From assembly GCA_016702645.1 (NCBI GenBank), contig JADJDP010000050.1, positions 197,314 to 261,313 of the forward strand: 64,000 nt of DNA. The letters run 5' to 3'. A model generated the notes under the pieces. The model was not told the DNA's origin, searched no databases, and worked only from the letters and a program-made list of their open reading frames with translations. Positions 9,294-18,128 of the stretch are shown one piece after another. Numbering within the stretch: position 1 is the first letter of the stretch; each line of letters opens with the position of its first letter. The translations under genes were made by a program, and so were the position numbers. This DNA comes from Flavobacteriales bacterium (GTDB lineage: Bacteria > Bacteroidota > Bacteroidia > Flavobacteriales_F > PHOS-HE28).

Positions 9294-9328
9294 GAAAGCC
9301 TTTGCGAGAGCAAGGGCTTTCTCGTTTT
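9294..9328 (+). terminator. Intrinsic terminator after the tRNA-Lys array
   Basis: A 12-base-pair stem GAAAGCCTTTGC/GCAAGGGCTTTC with one wobble and a GAGA loop, followed by tcgtttt. It directly follows the last copy of the tRNA 3' end, so it is probably the original terminator of the tRNA gene, pushed 328 bases downstream by the repeat units. Confidence 0.85.
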
Positions 9329-9360
9329 GAAGCATCGGCCTGCACGTTGGAGCAGGCTTC

Positions 9361-9368
9361 TATATTTG
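9361..9368 (+). promoter_or_regulatory. -7 element of tRNA-Leu
   Basis: TATATTTG matches TAnnTTTG exactly and ends 8 bases before the mature tRNA-Leu, so transcription would begin almost at the tRNA 5' end. I see no well-spaced -33 TTG. Confidence 0.7.
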
Positions 9369-9376
9369 CGCCCCCT

Positions 9377-9460
9377 GCCCAGGTGGTGAAATTGGTAGAC
9401 ACGCTACTTTGAGGGGGTAGTGACCGAAAGGTTGTGCTGGTTCGAGTCCAGTCCTGGGCA
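9377..9460 (+). tRNA. tRNA-Leu (anticodon GAG)
   Basis: Acceptor GCCCAGG/CCTGGGC, D-arm with GGTGGTGAAATTGGTAGAC, anticodon stem CTACT/GGTAG with loop TTGAGGG giving GAG, a long variable arm typical of class II tRNAs, and T-arm CTGG/CCAG with TTCGAGT. The discriminator is A; CCA is not encoded. 84 bases. Confidence 0.94.
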
Positions 9461-9473
9461 CTTGATGATCCGA

Positions 9474-9501
9474 AGCCCTGTCGCAGCGACGGGGCTTTTT
9501 C
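9474..9501 (+). terminator. Terminator 1 of tRNA-Leu
   Basis: Stem AGCCCTGTCG/CGACGGGGCT with one G-T pair and a tail of five T. Confidence 0.85.
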
Positions 9502-9631
9502 ATGACCGGCCGAGCCGAACGGAGTTCGAGCGAGGGACGATAAAGCCCAACAGGCGCGACACGGCTGAGGGCCTTCCCCGGCTAAACCTGGTCCGGCGAA
9601 GCCAATCCAGTCCTGGGCACTTGATGATCGA

Positions 9632-9660
9632 AGCCCTGTCGCAAAGCGACGGGGCTTTTT
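9632..9660 (+). terminator. Terminator 2, in the duplicated unit
   Basis: Near-identical hairpin AGCCCTGTCGC/GCGACGGGGCT followed by five T, in the second copy of the tRNA-Leu 3' unit. It has no complete tRNA in front of it. Confidence 0.8.
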
Positions 9661-9775
9661 CCTTGGTGATCGAGCTGATCGCAGATCGACCGAGGGAGTT
9701 AATGGCTTTCGGACCTGTATAGAACGCCCCATTCATTGCGCCCCAACTCCTTGGGGATCAGGCTAGGTTTAGCCC

Positions 9776-10728
9776 ATGATAAGGGCGAACCTTCTCACAG
9801 TGCTGTTGGGGGTCGTTTTGTCAACGACCCAAGCGCAACGTCTGCTACCTCAATTCACCAAGATCTCGGCAGGTGGTAGGTGTGAATGCGTTGGTTGAGT
9901 TCGATGGACGCATGATCATCGGAGGCAATTTCGGATCCTTCAATGAACACGTGCGCAACAATATCGTCGGCTGGATGGCACCAACATCGACGACATGCGG
10001 GAGCCTTTGCGGCTGTGCCGGATAAGTGCGCTGCATGACCGTGTTCCTGGGGACGTGCTCGTCGCGGCGGGGATCGAAGGCAATTTGGGAACATCGCCCG
10101 CTGGAATGGAAGTTCCTGGAGCGCTTTTGGAGCCGGGCTTCCTGCCGCTCCGGTGAACGATCTGGCGGTATTGAACGGTGTCCTATACGCGGGCACCGGG
10201 TACGGTCGCGTTTACGGCTGGGATGGGTTCCAATGGTCCCCGATCGGCGACCAACTGGGGACCGTCGTAGGACATGAAGTGAAGACACTTGAGGTTTTTC
10301 AAGGGCAACTTTATGCTGGAGGTTGGATCCCTCAACGCATTGTTCGCTGGAGCGGCAATGCGTGGGAATCTTTCGGTCCGGGGGTCAATTCCTTCGTCAA
10401 TGACATGTTGACCACACCAACAGGACTGCTCATCGGAGGAATGTTCACCACCGATACGAGTGGCATGCTACAGTTCCCAAACTACTTGAAGTATGACGGG
10501 GACACGTTCAGTGTTCCTTTTGGAACGCTCAACCTGAACTCGGTGAGCCGATTTGTACCTGGTCCGCAAGAGGCGCTCGTTATCGGCTCATTCTATTACA
10601 GAAGCAAGATCATCGATGGAACTTCGGCCAACGACCCACGATGCAGAAGATCATGTGCGGGCTTGCCTATCAGGACAAGTTCTACTTGGGGGGTGAGGGA
10701 ATCCAGAGCGTGGTGATCGGATGGCGTT
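9776..10728 (+). CDS. Secreted repeat protein, heavily frameshifted
   Basis: Starts MIRANLLTVLLGVVLSTTQAQ, a clear Sec signal peptide. The rest is spread over several frames (changes near 9880, 9975, 10110 and 10640). Joined, it gives repeated short blocks of a beta-propeller type: FDGRMIIGGNF, VLVAAGIEGNLGNIARWNG, LNGVLYAGTGYGRVYGWDG, FQGQLYAGGWIPQRIVRWSG and LLIGGMFTTDTSG. Such blocks are common in Bacteroidota surface proteins. The last readable part is YLGGEGIQSVVIGWR with a stop at 10728. No sorting domain is visible at the end. Function unknown. The next gene begins at or before this stop. Confidence 0.55.
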
Positions 10729-12252
10729 AGCCAGCCTCCTACCAGGAACGGAAGTGGTCGAACTGGACGCAAACAACCTGCGCGCGTACCAGTCCTTCAT
10801 CTCATCTCTGGGCGAGCATCAATAGCCCGGGTATCGGACAGTTGTTCGAAGCACCGGTTTGATCCGACTTAGACCAATGAGCTTCTGGAACGCTCTGTTC
10901 TCTGGTGAAGTGGATACGACATTCTATCTGCAAGCACCTGCGGAGCGTTTCGATCACATCGCCACGATCGGCCCTCACGCAATTGACCGCGACTTTGACT
11001 ATTACCAGCGCTACCATGCTGTTTGGCGCATCGATGGACACGATCGCATACCATCAACAACACTACCAAGATCCCGGATACGCGGTTCCCATGAGCATTG
11101 CGTCATGGCCGGGGAATGGTGATGTTTCCAATGGCGAACCTGCGATCGTGGCCCCTTCACCGACACGGACGAGGACGGTTTGTATGAACCCTCCGATGGA
11201 GACCATCCACTCGTACGAGGCGACCTGGCAGTCTACTACATCCAACACGATGCCGATGATGTGGTTTGTTATCCACAACGAGCCCTGCTCGATAGGCATA
11301 TCATGCACTACGCCTTCAGGAACTCGTGGGACGCTGTCTTGAGCAACACCATATTCACGAACATCAAGCTCGTCAATCGCTCGCAGCGCACCTATACCAA
11401 CGCAAGATTCGGCGCGCTTGCGGCGTACGAGCTTGGTTGTTCTGAGGACGACTTGATGGGCTGTGACACGTTACTGAGCCTGAGCTACGCCTACAACGCA
11501 CAGCCATTTGACAATGGTTGCAATGGCGCCTTAGGCTACGGCTCCGCTCCGCCTGCCATGGGAATAGCTTGGCTTTCTTCACCCATGTCCTCCCACGTTC
11601 GGCACTTGAGACCGAGCCCGAATGTCACTCCCATAGACAGTGCGTACCATTTCGAGTTGAATGGTCTCGACCGAAACGGTGCACCAATACTGGATCCTGG
11701 GCGACACTACCACCTTCGAGTTCTATGGTGAGCCGCTTGTCCCAGGGGGAATGGGATGAGGTTCTCACTCCCGCCGCACCGGACCGACTACCACTCTCCG
11801 CCATCGGGCCATTCACCCTCGCCCCGAACGACACGCTTTGTGTTGACCTCGCCTTCGTCTTCGCGCAGGATAGCACCGGCGGCAACCTTGGCAGCGTGGC
11901 ACTGTTGAAAGAGCGCGTCGCACAACTACGCCAATGGTACCAGACGCAGAACGTCCAGTGCAATGGATCTTACGGTATGGTTACCGGTATCACTGAAAGA
12001 CCACAAGCGATCACGTTCATCGTGCACCCGAACCCGGCCAACGACCTGATCAGCATCACAGCGCCCGCATCTTCTTCGCCCACGTTCTTGACGCTCTTCA
12101 ATGCGCGCGGACAGTTGGTGCATCAGGAACGCGTGAGCATGGTCGATGGCCGGACAACCATTGGAACGAGCGACCTGAACGACGGCTTGTATCATTTGGT
12201 CCTTCGCACCGGCCATACAAGCCTGCATACGCGCGTGGTCATAGCGCGGTAA
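10721..12252 (+). CDS. T9SS-sorted secreted protein, heavily frameshifted
   Basis: The parts, in several frames, add up to a known type of large Flavobacteriales secreted protein: VVELDANNLRA near the start, LQAPAERFDHIATIG, RYHAVWRIDGHD, a calcium-type motif FTDTDEDGLYEPSDGD, then GDLAVYYIQHDADD, and a C-terminal type A sorting domain (VHPNPANDLISITAP ... GLYHLVLRTG ... ARVVIAR-like end). The sorting domain directs export through the type IX system. Frame changes occur near 10790, 10900, 11020, 11150 and 11720. The start is unsure because the signal peptide is not clean: the ATG at 10721 gives only a short hydrophobic stretch. The break pattern means exact ends of the internal pieces should not be trusted. 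Confidence 0.6.
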
Positions 12253-12256
12253 GCGC

Positions 12257-12281
12257 GGCCCTGCCTACCGGCGGGCAGGTA
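12257..12281. repeat. Short inverted repeat of the LPAGRQG type
   Basis: CCTGCC at 12260-12265 pairs with GGCAGG at 12274-12279. Read on the minus strand it encodes LPAGRQG, the peptide mark of a short repeat common across many genomes. It sits between a stop codon and the next gene's -7 element and could also act as a weak terminator. Confidence 0.6.
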
Positions 12282-12292
12282 CATTCGCCGCC

Positions 12293-13366
12293 ATGGCGAA
12301 GGCCCCCCTCCAAGATCTCCTCGTCCTCGAAACAGCCGGCGTGCTCGCTGGTCCGGCCGTGGGGATGTTCTTCGCGGAGTTGGGTGCGCACGTGGTGAAG
12401 GTGGAGAACAAGCGCAGCGGTGGCGATGTGACCCGTTCATGGAAACTGCCGAGCGAGGATCCGGCAAGTCCGGTGAGCGCCTACTTCAGCAGCGTGAACT
12501 GGGGCAAGGAGCATCTCTTTCTCGATCTGAAGGATGCGGCCGAGCGCGATGCGTTCGATGAGTTGGTGCGCAAGGCGGATGTGCTCATCACCAATCACCT
12601 CGCGGCAGATGCGGAGAAGCTGGGACTGGACCGCGATCGCCTCCGCACATTGAACCGCAAGCTGGTGCATGGGCACATCAAGGGCTTCGCCGATCAGCCG
12701 CATCGCCCGGCGTTCGATGTGGTGTTGCAGGCGGAGACGGGCTACATCAGCATGACAGGCACCGATGCCGATCATCTGGCAAAAATGCCGATCGCGCTCA
12801 TCGACATGCTCGCAGCACACCAGCTGAAGGAAGGTCTGCTGATCGCACTACTTCAACGCGAACGCACGGGTAAAGGCGCCTACGTGGAAGTCTCGTTGGA
12901 AGAGGCTGCGCTTTCAGGCTTGATCAACCAGGCCAGCAACCAGTTGATGACCGGCGCTGTGGCCGCACCGCTGGGGACCTTGCATCCGAACATCGCACCC
13001 TACGGAGAACTCTTCACCTGCGCGGATGGTGGCCGCATCATTCTCGCCGTTGGCAGCAACGACCAGTTCGCGGCCCTTTGCAAGGTGATCGGAACAGAAG
13101 GTCTCACCGAAGATCCGCACTTCAGCACGAACACGGAGCGGGTGCGCAACCGGAAAGAGCTCGCAGCACTTCTCTCCGCCAAGATCCAGCAGCAACATCG
13201 TCAGGACTTGCTCGACCGCCTGATCGCTTCGGGCGTGCCCGCCGGTGCGGTGCTCCGCATCGACGAGGTGCTCGCCTCACCAGCCGCACAAGCCATGCTC
13301 GTGGAGAGCACGATCGACGGCATGCGCACGCGAAGGATCCGGGGGAACGCGTTCAGGATCGAGTGA
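12293..13366 (+). CDS. CoA-transferase family III (CaiB/BaiF) protein
   Basis: Moves CoA between carboxylic acids, or, in the racemase branch, acts on 2-methylacyl-CoA. The N-terminal block DLLVLETAGVLAGPAVGMFFAELGAHVVKVE is characteristic (residues 9-39). The catalytic aspartate is expected in PIALIDMLAAHQLKEG (about residue 168). GKGAYVEVSLEEAAL and NIAPYGELFTCADGG are further conserved blocks. At 357 residues it is of normal length and unbroken. The start at 12293 is preceded by TACATTCG ending five bases before the ATG, a -7-like element, so the message is probably leaderless. The substrate cannot be told from sequence. It converges with the next gene with only 3 bases between the stops. 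Confidence 0.85.
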   Translation: MAKAPLQDLLVLETAGVLAGPAVGMFFAELGAHVVKVENKRSGGDVTRSWKLPSEDPASPVSAYFSSVNWGKEHLFLDLKDAAERDAFDELVRKADVLITNHLAADAEKLGLDRDRLRTLNRKLVHGHIKGFADQPHRPAFDVVLQAETGYISMTGTDADHLAKMPIALIDMLAAHQLKEGLLIALLQRERTGKGAYVEVSLEEAALSGLINQASNQLMTGAVAAPLGTLHPNIAPYGELFTCADGGRIILAVGSNDQFAALCKVIGTEGLTEDPHFSTNTERVRNRKELAALLSAKIQQQHRQDLLDRLIASGVPAGAVLRIDEVLASPAAQAMLVESTIDGMRTRRIRGNAFRIE

Positions 13367-13369
13367 GCA

Positions 13370-13944
13370 TCAGGCCACCGGCCCCGCACTCGCCTTCCGC
13401 TCAGCCCGCAAGGCGTCCTTGAGCATCGGAACCAAGCGCCGTGCTTCCTCTTCCGTGAGGTTCTTTCCGAAGACGACCTTCTTGCCCAAGTGTTCGAAGC
13501 CGAGGCGTTCACCGCCAATGACCCAGACGCTCTGGTTCCATTGCCACTTCCAACTGCCGGGATCCACCTTGATGAGGCCGAGTTCCTTGATGTTGTCCAC
13601 GAAGTAGCTGCTGGCCTTCCCATAACCAAAGAGGCTGTTCTTGACGACGAGCGTGCCGTCCTTGATGCGCCACAGTTCGAATCCCTTCAGTCGCCAAAGC
13701 ACCGCCCGCCCGATCATGACGGCGAAATAGGCCCAGAAGGCGAGGAAGGCGAGCATGTACTGCCGTGCCGGATCCATGGGAGACAGCTTGTTGCGCTCGA
13801 AGATCACATCACGCCGCACGCGATCCAGGCAATTGCCCACGTGACGAGCAAGGTTTGTTTGCCCGGCGTCGTCCGTGCACTGATGACCACGCTCGTCCGG
13901 CCTTCCTTCCGATCGATGCTGACATGTTCGCTCAGGTACTTCAT
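13370..13944 (-). CDS. Membrane protein with PH-like C-terminal part, frameshifted
   Basis: Begins MKYLSEHVSIDRKEGRTSVV at 13944, overlapping the bshA stop by one base (TGATG), so it is translationally coupled to bshA. Two hydrophobic stretches follow (around TLLVTWAIAWIACGVM, then YMLAFLAFWAYFAVMIGRAV), with a frame change between them near 13815. The C-terminal soluble part (FELWRIKDGTLVVKNSLFGYG ... VIGGERLGFEHLGKKVVFGKNL) looks like a small beta-rich membrane-proximal domain of PH type. No function is known to me. Ends three bases from the convergent CoA-transferase gene. Confidence 0.6.
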
Positions 13945-15077
13945 CACGCCTGCACCGTGCTCCTCACCTGATCGTACAGCGCCTCGTAACGTGGCAGGAT
14001 CAGATCCACATCGAAGCGCTTGGCCTCCTCGAACGCTCCCTCCCGATAGCGCTGGTGCGTTGCATCATCCGCAAGGATCGCGAAGGCATTGTCCGCCATG
14101 GCGTCCACGTCGCCAACGTCGTTGAGCAAACCGCTCACTCCGTGCTTGTTCACTTCCGGCAGGCCACCTGTATTGCTGCTCACCACCGGCACTCCACAAG
14201 CCATCGCTTCCAAGGCCGCCAACCCGAAGCTTTCACTTTCGCTGGGCAGTACGAAGAGATCGCAACTGGCCACCAGATCCTCCGGTTGGGTCATCTTCCC
14301 GATGAACTCGACGCTTTCGCTGATCTCCGCCTGGCGGCATATGGTCTCGATGCGTTGGCGTTCGGGACCATCACCGATCATCAACAAACGCACCGGCAGG
14401 CGACGGCGCAGGTTCTTGAACATATGCACCACATCGTCCACACGCTTCACGGGCCTGAAGTTGGAAACGTGAACAAGCAGCTTCTCCCCTTTCGGGGGCA
14501 TAGCGGGCTCGCAACGCGGCATCCGGGCCGGTGGGCGTATTGATCGATGCACACGAAGTTCGGGATCACGTCGATGTCCCTTTTCAGCGGAAAATGCTCG
14601 TAGGTATCACGTTTCAAGCTTTCGCTCACGGCGGTCACCGCATCGCTGCGCTCCATGCTGAAGGTGATCGCCCGGCTCGAAGCTGGGGTCGCGTCCGACC
14701 AAGGTGATGTCCGTACCGTGCAAGGTGGTAACGAACGGAAGACGGATGCCCTGTGCAAGCAGGATCTTCTGTGCCATCCATGCGGCTGACGCGTGGGGAA
14801 TGGCGTAATGCACGTGGAGAAGGTCGAGCCCGGCGAACTTGGCCACATCCACGAGCTTGCTGGTGAGCACCAACTCATAGGGTTGATAATCGAAGAGCGG
14901 GTAATCGCTCACGCGCACCTCGTGGTAGAACACATTGGGATGGGCACGCAGCCGCACTGGGCGGTCATAGGTGATGAAGTGGATGGTGTGTCCCTTGTGG
15001 GCCAGGGCCATTCCCAGTTCGGTGGCCACCACGCCACTACCGCCGAAGGTCGGGTAACAAACGATGCCGATGCGCAT
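13944..15077 (-). CDS. bshA: Bacillithiol synthase BshA (glycosyltransferase), frameshifted
   Basis: Joins N-acetylglucosamine to L-malate, the first step of bacillithiol synthesis. The N-terminus MRIGIVCYPTFGGSGVVATE is diagnostic for the family, as are HVHYAIPHASAAW and TLHGTDITLVGRD. The GT4 core follows: SNFRPVKRVDDVV, IGDGPER, LPSESESFGLAALEAMACG with the donor-binding Glu residues. Frame changes occur near 14685 and 14520; the pieces fall in the right order. The start at 15077 lies 7 bases after GACCTTTG, a -7-like element. Total length about 378 residues is typical. The downstream gene overlaps its stop by one base. Confidence 0.88.
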
Positions 15078-15232
15078 GAGGGGACAAAGGTCGGGCGGAA
15101 GACCCATGTGGTTGAATGGTGATGGTACCGGTGCACCCGATCTGAACCGCATTGCCCTTCGGCGCGTTGTTGGCATGTTTGTGGCCGAACCGGCCGGGCG
15201 ATGCCCAACTTACCGACCGAACGCCGTACAGC

Positions 15233-16571
15233 ATGACCAACCCGACCCTCCCATCGTTCAGCGCCGCGTTGCTCGTTCTGGCCCCGCTGGCCAGTTGTGG
15301 TTCATACCCTCCGGCTTCTTCCCCAACTACCCCAGCAGCGCGACTACTGGACGCAACAGCAAGACCTTGTAGCCGAGGATCGCACGTACAGTCCCTCTAT
15401 CCGTACGGTGCAACTGTTCAAGCAAGGTTTCGAACTGGCACCGCCCGTGATCGAACTCGGCGGCATGGAAACGCTCGTATTGCGCTTCGATGACCTGCAA
15501 CCCACTGTGGAGAACCTGTCCTATACGTTGGTACACTGCACCGCCGACTGGAAGGTGAGCGATATGCTGCCAGGCCAGTACCTCGAAGGTGCTTACAACG
15601 ACTACTTGCAGGCAGGCCGTACGAGCTACAACACGCTACAACCCTTCATCCACTACGAACTGGTGGTTCCGAACAGTACGATGCGACCCACGCGTTCAGG
15701 CAACTACCTCTTGAAGGTGTACCGTGGAAGTGACGAAGAGGACCTTGTGCTCACGAGGCGGCTCTTGGTCTACGAGCAGCGCGCACGGATCGACGCCAGC
15801 GTGCAAGCCAGTCGCCAGGTGGACATGCGCGATGTGGCACAGCAGGTGGACCTGCTCATTGCCACCAACAACCTGCCTGTTCAGGATCCCTTCGGCGATA
15901 TCCACGTGGCCATTCTCCAGAACTTCCGGTGGGACGATGTGCGCACCGGGATCAAACCACGGTTCGTTCGCGGAACGGATCTGGTGTACGATTTCCCGGA
16001 GCAGGGGCTCTTCCAAGGCGGCAACGAGTACCGCAATTTCGACCTGAAGAACCTGCGGTATGCCACACAACGCATCGCGCGTATCGAGCCCGGTGTTGGC
16101 GAACGTGTGTATGATGCATGGCTGATCCGGAGGAGCGTCGCACCCATCCGCCGGTACAACAACCAACAAGACCTCAACGGCCGCTACATCGTGCGCAACG
16201 ACCAGGTGGACGGTGACCCCCTCGGTGCCGATTACGTGAACGTCCACTTCAGCGTGCCCATGCCGGAGAAGTTGCTGGAGGACGTGTACCTCTACGGCCT
16301 GCTCAGCGATTTCCAATGCCGCCCCGAATACCGATTGACGTGGATGCCGGAGGAGCATGCATACACCACCACCCTATTGCTCAAGCAGGGCTTCTATGAT
16401 TTCAGCTTCGTAACACTGTCGAAAGGTGCTTCCGCTCCGGACATCAGCGCCATCGAAGGTTCGCACTACCAAACCGAGAACGAATACCTCGTGCTCGTGT
16501 ACTTCAGCGATCGGCAGCTGCGCTGCGACCGACTGGTGGGGATGCGCTTCGTGAACAGCGTACGTGGCTAG
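15233..16571 (+). CDS. T9SS plug-type lipoprotein (DUF5103), frameshifted
   Basis: Begins MTNPTLPSFSAALLVLAPL and has the lipobox LASC, so the mature protein is a lipoprotein. One frame change near 15340 leads to the DUF5103 part: YSPSIRTVQLFKQG, LRFDDLQPTVENLSYTLVHC, and DWKVSDMLPGQYLEGAYND, then FRWDDVRTGIKPRF and EYRNFDLKNLRYATQRI. DUF5103 was later assigned to the T9SS plug protein, which closes the large SprA/Sov translocon at the outer membrane. The overall length and block order fit; I would call it a homologue of the plug family, not proof of the same role. Beyond the frameshift, the frame is open to the stop at 16571. Confidence 0.8.
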
Positions 16572-16574
16572 CGT

Positions 16575-17114
16575 TCAGTCACCCTTCTGACCAACGAACT
16601 GGTCCTCCTTGTCCTCGAAAAGGATGTTGAAGGTGGTGAGGCTGCCGTAGCAGCGGGTGATGTACTGTTGCAGTTCCACTTTATCGGCTTCACTGAGGGC
16701 CGGATGCGCGTTGATCTTCTGCTCCAGCACCCGGAAGCGGTCACGGATCATGACGATCTTATGGAAGAAATCCTCGATGGGCACCTCCTTGCTCTTCAGT
16801 GATGCATCCTTCGGCTTGATCTCGAACATCCCGCCTTCGTAGCGACGGGCCATTTCCACAGGCCGTTGCGGTGTCTGGAACTCTTCAAGCAGTTCCCGCA
16901 ACGCGTCCTTCACATGATCCATGTCCAGCGGCTCCTGCCCGATCTCCACACCGGGAGCGATGGTGACCAATCCCTCGAAGCTGCGACTGATGGGCTGCTC
17001 ACCATGTTCCTTGAAGAACACGTGCACCGTACGCGGATCCATTTCATACACTACCCCCACTCCCATGGTCGGGTGTTTCACGCGTGCACCGATACTGATG
17101 TCGTAGAGTTCCAT
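16575..17114 (-). CDS. Conserved Bacteroidota protein with SH3-like N-terminus
   Basis: 179 residues, unbroken. The N-terminal 40 residues (IGARVKHPTMGVGVVYEMDPRTVHVFFKEHG) look like a small beta barrel similar to the CarD/TRCF-type DNA- or RNA polymerase-binding fold, with the recurring G-V-G-V-V turn. The rest is charged and helical, with a segment VPIEDFFHKIVMIRDRFRVLEQKI resembling a helical bundle. I know it only as a conserved hypothetical protein of Bacteroidota. The start ATG at 17114 has no clear -7 element nearby. It converges with the DUF5103 gene (3 bases between the stops). Confidence 0.6.
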   Translation of the reverse strand: MELYDISIGARVKHPTMGVGVVYEMDPRTVHVFFKEHGEQPISRSFEGLVTIAPGVEIGQEPLDMDHVKDALRELLEEFQTPQRPVEMARRYEGGMFEIKPKDASLKSKEVPIEDFFHKIVMIRDRFRVLEQKINAHPALSEADKVELQQYITRCYGSLTTFNILFEDKEDQFVGQKGD

Positions 17115-17160
17115 TAGGATCTGTTTTCGGTTGTTCGTCTTTGGTGTACCGTTCGGTCGA

Positions 17161-18102
17161 TCATGCAGGCAATCTCACCGGCGCTTCCACGGGCATGTGC
17201 TCACTGAGCTTGTTGAGATCCAATCGCGTGGCACCTTCCTTCACGCTGAACGCCCGCACGTAGCGCGCTCCCCATACCACTTCGTCGTAGCGGACGGAAC
17301 GACGGGTGAACACCGATCCCATGTAGCCCTCGTCCATGCCTTTGATGATCACCAGGAATTCCGCGCGGCGCGCTTTGAGATCATCGGCCGTGAGCCCTGC
17401 CAGCGGACTGTCGGGGTTGATGGGATGCACGAGCGTCCAACTGAGCGGCATGAAGGTGACGCGGTCCAATTGGAGCGGCAGGTTGTAGTAGTTGAGCCGC
17501 TCGCCTTGATCATCCACATCGGCCATCACAAGGAGGATACGGGCTTCGACTTCCACCAGGAGCGTACTGCGGCGGTTGGCCAGCCGGATCTGGAAACTCC
17601 AACCGTCCTTGTAGGGTGCTATGAGCGCGTTCTCACTGTACACCAGGTTCGCCTTCGGCCTGGCGAAGCGAGCGTCGAGCACGGCACTGATCAACGAGAA
17701 GCCAAGGATCCCGAAAACGCCCTCCACCGCTGCCACGAACCAAGCGGATCCGCTGTTCGGAAAGAGCGAACCGTAGCCCACGGTGGTCAGTGTCTGCACG
17801 CTCATACCGATGGCGCTCATCCATCGACCGGCAAGCGTGTCCATGTCGGCGTTGCCGATGTTCTCGACACCGATGAGCATGTAAAGCGAACCGAACAACA
17901 GGTTCATGGTGAGGTAGCCCAGGACGAACGTGAGCATCAGGCGACCCACGCTCATGGTCACCAGCGCTACGAAGCCTTCACGCAGGCCGGTGCTCTCACC
18001 GATGCGGTCCACGCGGAAAGAACCGTCGCGCGCCATCAAACGCTCCACCGGTTTTTCGAAACTGGTGCCTATACCAGGATCCTCCGTGCGTTGTACTTTC
18101 AT
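17161..18102 (-). CDS. KirBac-type inward-rectifier potassium channel
   Basis: An inner-membrane K+ channel of the Kir family. It starts MKVQRTEDPGIG; a first membrane helix LMLTFVLGYLTMNLLFGSLY is followed by the pore helix and selectivity filter SVQTLTTVGYGSLFP, and a second helix WFVAAVEGVFGILGFSLISA. The cytoplasmic C-terminal immunoglobulin-like domain then begins with RPKANLVYSENALIAPYKDG and includes RLANRRSTLLVEVEARI, typical for Kir channels. The filter TVGYGS is intact. About 313 residues; unbroken. The chosen ATG at 18102 is preceded on the minus strand by GATCTTCGC, a -7-like element. Opening signals are unknown. Confidence 0.88.
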   Translation of the reverse strand: MKVQRTEDPGIGTSFEKPVERLMARDGSFRVDRIGESTGLREGFVALVTMSVGRLMLTFVLGYLTMNLLFGSLYMLIGVENIGNADMDTLAGRWMSAIGMSVQTLTTVGYGSLFPNSGSAWFVAAVEGVFGILGFSLISAVLDARFARPKANLVYSENALIAPYKDGWSFQIRLANRRSTLLVEVEARILLVMADVDDQGERLNYYNLPLQLDRVTFMPLSWTLVHPINPDSPLAGLTADDLKARRAEFLVIIKGMDEGYMGSVFTRRSVRYDEVVWGARYVRAFSVKEGATRLDLNKLSEHMPVEAPVRLPA

Positions 18103-18128
18103 CGGGTGCGAAGATCGGCGTGCAGGGG

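Larger units (their letters stand above)
9447..9710 (+). repeat. Duplicated 3' end of tRNA-Leu with its terminator
   Basis: The last 14 bases of the tRNA plus cttgatgatc occur at 9447-9470 and again at 9606-9629, 159 bases apart. Each copy is followed by the same type of terminator hairpin. After the terminators, the two copies remain similar (gagccgaacggag versus gagctgatcgcag, then a shared cgaggga block at about 9530-9537 and 9690-9697), so the repeated unit is longer than the tRNA piece and the two copies have diverged. Confidence 0.8.

Noticed and set aside
8888..9710. Integrated mobile element at the tRNA genes
   Set aside because: Duplicated tRNA ends suggest att-like sites, but there is no integrase, transposase or foreign cargo between the copies (the longest gap is about 110 bases).
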